From: Lactarius indigo
Lineage: Eukaryota; Basidiomycota; Agaricomycetes; Russulales; Russulaceae
NCBI GenBank assembly: GCA_025766275.1
Contig: JAFKAC010000083.1
Span: 1 to 64,000 of the forward strand
DNA length: 64,000 nt
Direction of reading: 5' to 3'
Position numbers and translations under genes: made by a program. The notes beneath the pieces were generated by a model, which did not search any database, was not told the origin of the DNA, and saw only the letters and a list, made by a program, of their open reading frames with translations. This document shows positions 58,970-64,000 of this stretch, piece by piece (the first letter of the stretch is position 1; each line of letters starts with the position of its first letter).

Positions 58970-59560
58970 CAAGGGAAGTGATGCTTCCATCATAGCCTGA
59001 GATAACTCATGGAAGTTGGTTATTATGTTATTTCTTGGATTCTGGAAAGCCACTAAAGGTGATTTTGGTAAGTTAAATGGAAAGCTAAGACTTCCACTGC
59101 TGGAAGTGACACAAGTTTTGATTCCTCCATTTCTGGAAATAATGTGTGTTAGGATTTCTGTTCAGGAAACACATGTATTGATTTCTGCATTTCGGGAAAA
59201 TGACACAGGTGTTAATTCTTCTGTTTGGGAAATGATAGGGTTTTGATTCCCCATTTCCAGAAATGATTTGGGTTTTGATTTCCTGTTTCCGGAAATGATA
59301 CGGGTTTTGATTTCCCCGTTTCCAGAAATGATTTGGGTTTTGATTCTCCTGAAATGGGAGAATGACATGGGTCCATCTCAGGAAATAACACAGGTGTTAA
59401 ATCTTATGTTCTGAGAATGGGTTTTGGTACTCCCATTTCAGGAAATAATATGGGTCATGATTCCTCCATTTCAGGAAATATATGGGTGTTTATTCATCTG
59501 TTTTGGGAAATGACCTGGAAATCTGATTCTTCCATTATGGAAGGAAACATTGCCACTTCC
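58970..59560 (+). repeat. degenerate 35-50-bp tandem repeat after the KDZ gene
   Basis: Roughly ten diverged units of the type GGGTTTTGATTTCC followed by TTTCCGGAAATGAT or TTTCAGGAAATAAT. The core TTTCCGGAAA is a palindrome. Most regular between 59230 and 59350. At the start (58978-58992) is GGAAGTGATGCTTCC, a hairpin also present left of the gene cluster near 49320, so these may be the subterminal repeats of one large element. Confidence 0.8.
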
Positions 59561-60469
59561 TTTAGCAATTCCTACTTCAGAACCGACGTCGGGTGGCCCA
59601 TGAATTCCGGAAGAATTTTGTGCATTGGCCGACATTGGTTGGCCCATGAGTTATGAGGGGTTCTTCCCATCAGATGGATCATGAATGATGAAAGTCATGG
59701 CAGATCATTATGTGGTGTCATCACAGATGAACAGAGACAACAATTCAAAGAAGGCTGCCAAATTAGGGCAACCGCTACAGATCTTGCCATCGCCACTCAA
59801 CAATATGTCACAAAAGCTGAGTTACCCCTAGAATATCGCGAGTTTAAATGTCTCTTCAGCGAAGAAGCGTCAGACAGGTTTCCTCCCAGTAGACCCTGGG
59901 ATCACGCTATTGAATTCAAACCAGGGACGGCCAATGCCATTGACTGCAAATTATACCCCATGACACAAGAAGAAGATAAGAAACTATGAGAATGGATTGA
60001 TGAACAACTGAAGAAGGGGTACATATGACCCTCCAAATCCCCATACGCTTCCTCCTTCTTTTTCATAAAGAAAAAGGACAGAAAATTGCAGCCAGTCCAA
60101 GACTATAGGAAGATCAACGTGGTCACTATCCGCAACCAGTACCCTCTCCCTCTCATATCCAATCTCATCACTGACCTCAGCAATGCCCACATCTACACCA
60201 AACTCGACATTAGATGGGGGTAGAACAACATACGAATCAGAGAGGGTGATGAAGAAAAGGCTGCGTTCAAAACGCAATATGGACTATTCAAACCAACGGT
60301 GATGTTTTTCGGCTTAACCAACTCCCCAGCGACATTCCAGACCATGATGAATTTCATCTTCAGGGATATTATTACCAAGCATGAGAAACAGGGAACTGTT
60401 ATCAGGGTTTACATGGACGACATCGGCATCGCTACAGGACTCAATTATTTGTTAGAAGACCATGTTGAA

Positions 60470-61524
60470 AGGGGGTGGGTGGTGCAATGGGCAAATGCTC
60501 CCCCCCTCACCTTACACGGGACAGCTCTGGTGACGGACTCTGGGTTCGAATCCAGGCTGGTGCATTCCCTGCGGGCAACCAACATCCCCCACGTGATCCT
60601 ACGTGGTCCCTTCCTTATCTGCCCTTCCCCCACAACAACTCAACCACACACCGGCCCATCCTGGGCCACACATTCACTTCTGCTCCACCCTAGGGTTCTG
60701 CTGTGCGCACCCCCCAGCAGTTCCCGCCCAACCTCAAGACTCAGCCACTGCCTTTTCAGGCAACAACATTCACTCCGGGCTCTGCTGCTAGCCGCCACAT
60801 CCCACTGTCCCCAACCCCCTAATCTCCACCCCAGTTCCTTCTCCAATTCCATTTCCAACAATCCCACACCGTGCCCGATTCAATCTCCGCCACTCACAGT
60901 CCCCCAGCAACTGCGACAGACTCCTGGATGGACACCACGAGGCATTCGGCTGGAGCCAGGGATTGAGGTCCCCTGGTGTATCCCGTGCTGGTATTTGGTA
61001 ACAAAAGTCTGGGTCCAACTCCAGTCTCTGGGACGGCACTGAGGGGTTGGAAGGAGATGATGGCATGGGAGGTAGGGATGAGGATGTGGATGACACACAT
61101 ACTGATGGACTGGGAAACTGCAATTACTTAATCACTTCACGTACCCTGACCTGCTTCCTCTGTGTCTGGAGGTGGCTTTAGTGGGTGGGTTTAAACCCCC
61201 ACCCCTATACCCTTGGGGAGTAACAACCCCGCACTGGGTCCCTGGACCCACAGACTCTTCTCCATTCATTACCGCTATATTTATAACGCTACTTTCTCAC
61301 CCTTGTCTCCTTGCTCCCTTACCTAATATGGCTTACGGTACCTGCCCCTGGTCTTATGAGGTTTCACCCTTTCCCGTTGAGCAAATTTGCGAAGGGAGGT
61401 TTACTAAGAGTTGAAGGTTCGATGGGTTAGGAGTTCCCATACAGAGTGATAGCTTAGTAATTAGCACCAGCTTTGTACTTGTAGTACTGCTCCGGGATAT
61501 AAATCCATTTAAAAAAAAAAAAAA
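60470..61524 (+). mobile_element. SINE-like retroelement copy 2 (different body)
   Basis: About 1055 bp inserted in the RT of element F. Target duplication AAGACCATGTTGAA (60456-60469 and 61525-61538), A tail at 61511-61526. The head has A-box-like TGGTGCAATGGGC and B-box-like GGGTTCGAATCC, 50-70 bp apart. The body differs from copies 1 and 3, but the 3' end (GCTTTGTA, then TACTGCTCCGGGATATAAAT) matches theirs, so the tail is probably what a partner LINE recognises. A tail variant ATTT precedes the A run. Confidence 0.85.
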
Positions 61525-62193
61525 AAGACCATGTTGAAGCAGTCAAAGACATACTCCATGTATCCGTGGAGCACGACCTCTACTACAAACTTGAAAAATG
61601 TCTTTTTCACTCACTGCGTATGGATTACCTGGGGGTAATCCTTGAAAAGGGGGTGACACGCATGGACCCTGTCAAAATTTCCGGCATCAAGGACTGGCCT
61701 ATGCCAACCAAAGTTAAGGATGTCCACTCTTTTCTCAGTTTTTGCAATTTTTACCGACCCTTCATACAAGGATTTGTGACCAAGGCACGACCACTTAACA
61801 AACTCACACGAAAAGGAGTTGAGTGGCATTGGGGGACAGAAGAAGAGACGGCATTCCAAGACCTCAAGTCTCTTGTCACAAGTGAGCCTGTCCTAGCACA
61901 CCCAGATCTCACACAACAATTTGAGTTAGAAGTCGACGCATCAGGATTTGTGACAGGTGCAGTCCTTCTTCAACGAAAAACAGACAGCAAACAACACCCC
62001 ATTGGCTACTACTCTTCCACACTTAATGAAGCCGAGCAAAATTACAACATCTACGATCTCGAACTTTTGGCCATCGTCAAGGCATTCAGACATTGGAGAC
62101 CCCTTTTAGCAGGTTCTCCCCATAAGATCAAAGTATTTTCCAATCATCTCAACCTACAATACTGGAAATCACCACAGAAACTTAGTAGGCATG

Positions 62194-63189
62194 GGCGTGG
62201 GCTGGTGTAGTGGCCTCCACCACCGTCCCCTACCCTGCTCGGGAGAGCTTGGTGCGAACCCCTGGGTTCAATCCTCGCTCAGGCAATATTCCTGACAGGG
62301 GCTGTCATTACTCAACCTCCGGGCCGGCTTGACTGCTGCCCCGCAACCTCCACCCTGGCCCATCTGGGCTACCGCACTCACTTTCCTATTTAGGGCTCTG
62401 CTGCCACAGCACCCCATGCCTGCAGGAACCTACCCCCAGGACCGGCATGTCATAGCCGGTTACCCGCACCCTTAATGCCTCCTGATCACACTCCCTCCCG
62501 ATTCCATCCGACACTCCTCACATTCCATACCAAATCCCGACTGAAACCCCGACACCAACGTGGACGTTGCCGAACCGCCCCGTATAGGAACACACCCCCA
62601 ACAGCTTCATCCCCAACAGACTCCCCGCCAGACAATTGCCGGGAGACCTAGAAAGGGAAGGGGTCCTCGGACCTCAATCAACAACCCCGCAAGAACCTCT
62701 GTGGCACTGCTGTGGGTCGCACATCCAGTGATCCTCCGGTCCATGGGCCTGGTGACCCCATGCGACTGCCGAGACGCAACTGGCGCTGCCCGTTCCCACA
62801 CCGCCACTGAGGCACCAACAGTGGGGTCCAAATCGCGGAAGTTGCTTACTAAGGGTCCTTGAGGGAACGTAAGTAGGTTGTGTTCGTTAGTAGTGGGAGG
62901 GTCTAGGGGAGGACAAGGGACCGGTTTGGACGGTGCTGGACGATGGATGACATACATACAGAGCGACGTGCGACCACAACTTACATAACATCGGACATAT
63001 ATGACCGGGCTCCTCTGGGAGGGTCCCTCTACGGGGTTTAAATTCCTCGTATCAAACATTCTAGCACGCATTACATAACCCAGGCTACAGCCCATTACAA
63101 GATACAAGTTAGTTACGCTCAATGAGTGGCTAAGACCGGCTTTGTAGTAAATACTGCCCCGGAATATAAATCAAAAAAAAAAAAAAAAA
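62194..63189 (+). mobile_element. SINE-like retroelement copy 3
   Basis: About 996 bp inserted in the RNase H/integrase linker of element F. Target duplication AAACTTAGTAGGCATG (62178-62193 and 63190-63205), A tail at about 63174-63192. The head has GGTGTAGTGGCC and GGTTCAATCC. It is similar along its whole length to copy 1 at 3277-4265 (for example the TTTAAATTCCTCGTAT and GAGTGGCTAAGAC segments). The 3' end is TACTGCCCCGGAATATAAAT. The minus frame at 62607-63122 is also open in copy 1 in part, but no protein motif is visible. Confidence 0.88.
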
Positions 63190-64000
63190 AAACTTAGTAG
63201 GCATGTTGCCAGGGAAGTACTTGAACTCTCCGAATACAACTTTGAGATTCACCACATCAAGGGAACCTCCAATGGACGCACCAATGCACTATCATGGAGA
63301 CTGGACTACAACCAGGGGGAAAATGACAACGAAGGGGTCACGGTGCTCCTGGAAAAGGTCTTCATACGTGCAACCACATTCGAAGAACTATGACGCCAAC
63401 ATTGGAAACCAGAGATCTTACCAGTAGATATGACCCCAGAACATCCTATCTACAAACAGGACCAAGCTAAGTTGAAACCCTGGGTCAACACACATAAGCT
63501 AAAAGACATTGAAGGAACATGGTACAAGGATGGACGCCAAGTGGTCAATGGTGGTATCCACGATAAGCGCACCATTATCACTGCTCACAATGACCCTCCC
63601 ATCTATGGCCATCCAGGTATCAAATGCACTCTTCAACTCACAGAGCGACACTACTGGTGGCCACAAATGAAGAATGATGTAACAGACTATGTCAAGGGTT
63701 GCGCAGAGTGTCAGCGACACAAAGTCAACCTCCGTCCTATTCGAGCACCCCTACAGCCTATCTACCCCAAACCAGAAGCCCTGCCATTCAAAACCATTGC
63801 AGTGGACTTTATTACCAAACTCCCCATTTCCTGTGGCTATGATTCCATTCTGATGGTAACAGACCATGATTGCACCAAAGCCGCCATTTTCATCCCTTGT
63901 AACGAAGAAATAACTGCCAAAGGGACAGCTGCCCTGTACATTTCTCACGTCTTCCCACAATTCGGACTCCCCTCACGTGTTATCAGTGATCGAGACCCTC

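Larger units (their letters stand above)
59576..64000 (+). mobile_element. Ty3/Gypsy element F, decayed and interrupted, runs off window
   Basis: Plus-strand pol of a more distant chromovirus-type element. There is no LTR or gag on its left; readable sequence begins with a degenerate protease end (about 59600-59680). It is split by two SINE-like insertions (60470-61524 and 62194-63189) and continues to the last base. Confidence 0.93.
59681..64000 (+). pseudogene. pol: pol of element F (RT, RNase H, integrase), broken
   Basis: RT blocks: RPWDHAIEFKPG near 59900, YASSFFFIKKK near 60050, TNSPATFQTMMN near 60320 and VYMDDIGIAT near 60405. After the first insertion the frame resumes with EHDLYYKLEKCLF (61566) and MDYLGVILEKGVTRMDPVK. 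RNase H has EVDASGF near 61935. After the second insertion come FEIHHIKG near 63245, the integrase zinc finger (YGHPG near 63605, CAECQ near 63705), AVDFITKLPIS near 63800, and the window ends at VISDRDP. Stops at 59987 and 60026 (TGA), 60222 (TAG) and 63391 (TGA) disable it; the two early TGA fit CGA changes. Without the insertions the RT to integrase frame is otherwise largely continuous. Confidence 0.93.

Noticed and set aside
62194..62300. Genuine tRNA genes at the heads of the SINE-like copies
   Set aside because: Only A- and B-box-like blocks fit; I could not fold an acceptor stem or full cloverleaf, and each is followed by a retroposed body and A tail.

Overview
The window looks like transposon-packed nuclear DNA of a mushroom-forming-type basidiomycete (Agaricomycotina). 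The evidence is short (about 45-60 nt) GT-AG introns, a KDZ transposase with its CxC2 cysteine cluster, a Plavaka transposase relic, a DUF6698-type gene, a SNF2 helicase of the kind common in these fungi, and Tf1/sushi-type chromodomain Ty3/Gypsy elements. No rRNA gene, canonical tRNA gene or CRISPR array is visible. All family calls come from reading motifs, not from searches.

Layout. 0.2-0.6 kb: minisatellite of perfect palindromes. 0.8-2.3 kb: unrecognised, frame-broken gene. 2.3-4.9 kb: pyrimidine-rich DNA split by a 1-kb tRNA-headed SINE-like insertion with a 19-bp target duplication. 5.9-9.0 kb: Plavaka transposase relic (minus). 9.5-11.2 kb: decayed DUF6698 gene (plus). 12.4-13.1 kb: apparently perfect 354-bp-arm inverted repeat abutting a second palindromic minisatellite. 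13.7-20.6 kb: gene-poor, with one clean two-exon gene (17.57-18.17 kb) and two more minisatellites. 20.6-24.7 kb: SNF2 helicase gene cut at its 5' side by an LTR.

24.7-47.5 kb is a stack of four Ty3/Gypsy chromoviruses. Element A (24695-32379, minus) has both LTRs. B (32380-37716, minus) and C (37717-42625, minus) each keep only the 5' LTR side. E (42626-47524, plus) keeps only the 3' side. Every junction lies exactly at an LTR edge. The family shows a Tf1-like self-priming signature, a conserved tandem -1 frameshift signal between gag and pol, a gag frame without an ATG start, and a conserved region of about 400 residues after the chromodomain. Most in-frame stops are CGA to TGA changes.

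47.5-59.6 kb holds a KDZ transposase gene (54.9-58.9 kb) preceded by a small acidic-protein gene, a Zn2Cys6-type cysteine-cluster gene and, on the other strand, an intact-looking 408-residue gene of unknown function. Tandem repeats lie on both sides and share one 15-bp hairpin motif. 59.6-64 kb is a decayed plus-strand Gypsy pol (element F) interrupted twice by SINE-like insertions with A tails and clear target duplications; it runs off the window.

Nearly everything recognisable is mobile DNA or its wreckage. Only a few genes (17570-18174, 49524-50855, 54139-54663 and perhaps 51351-52618) splice into clean open frames.
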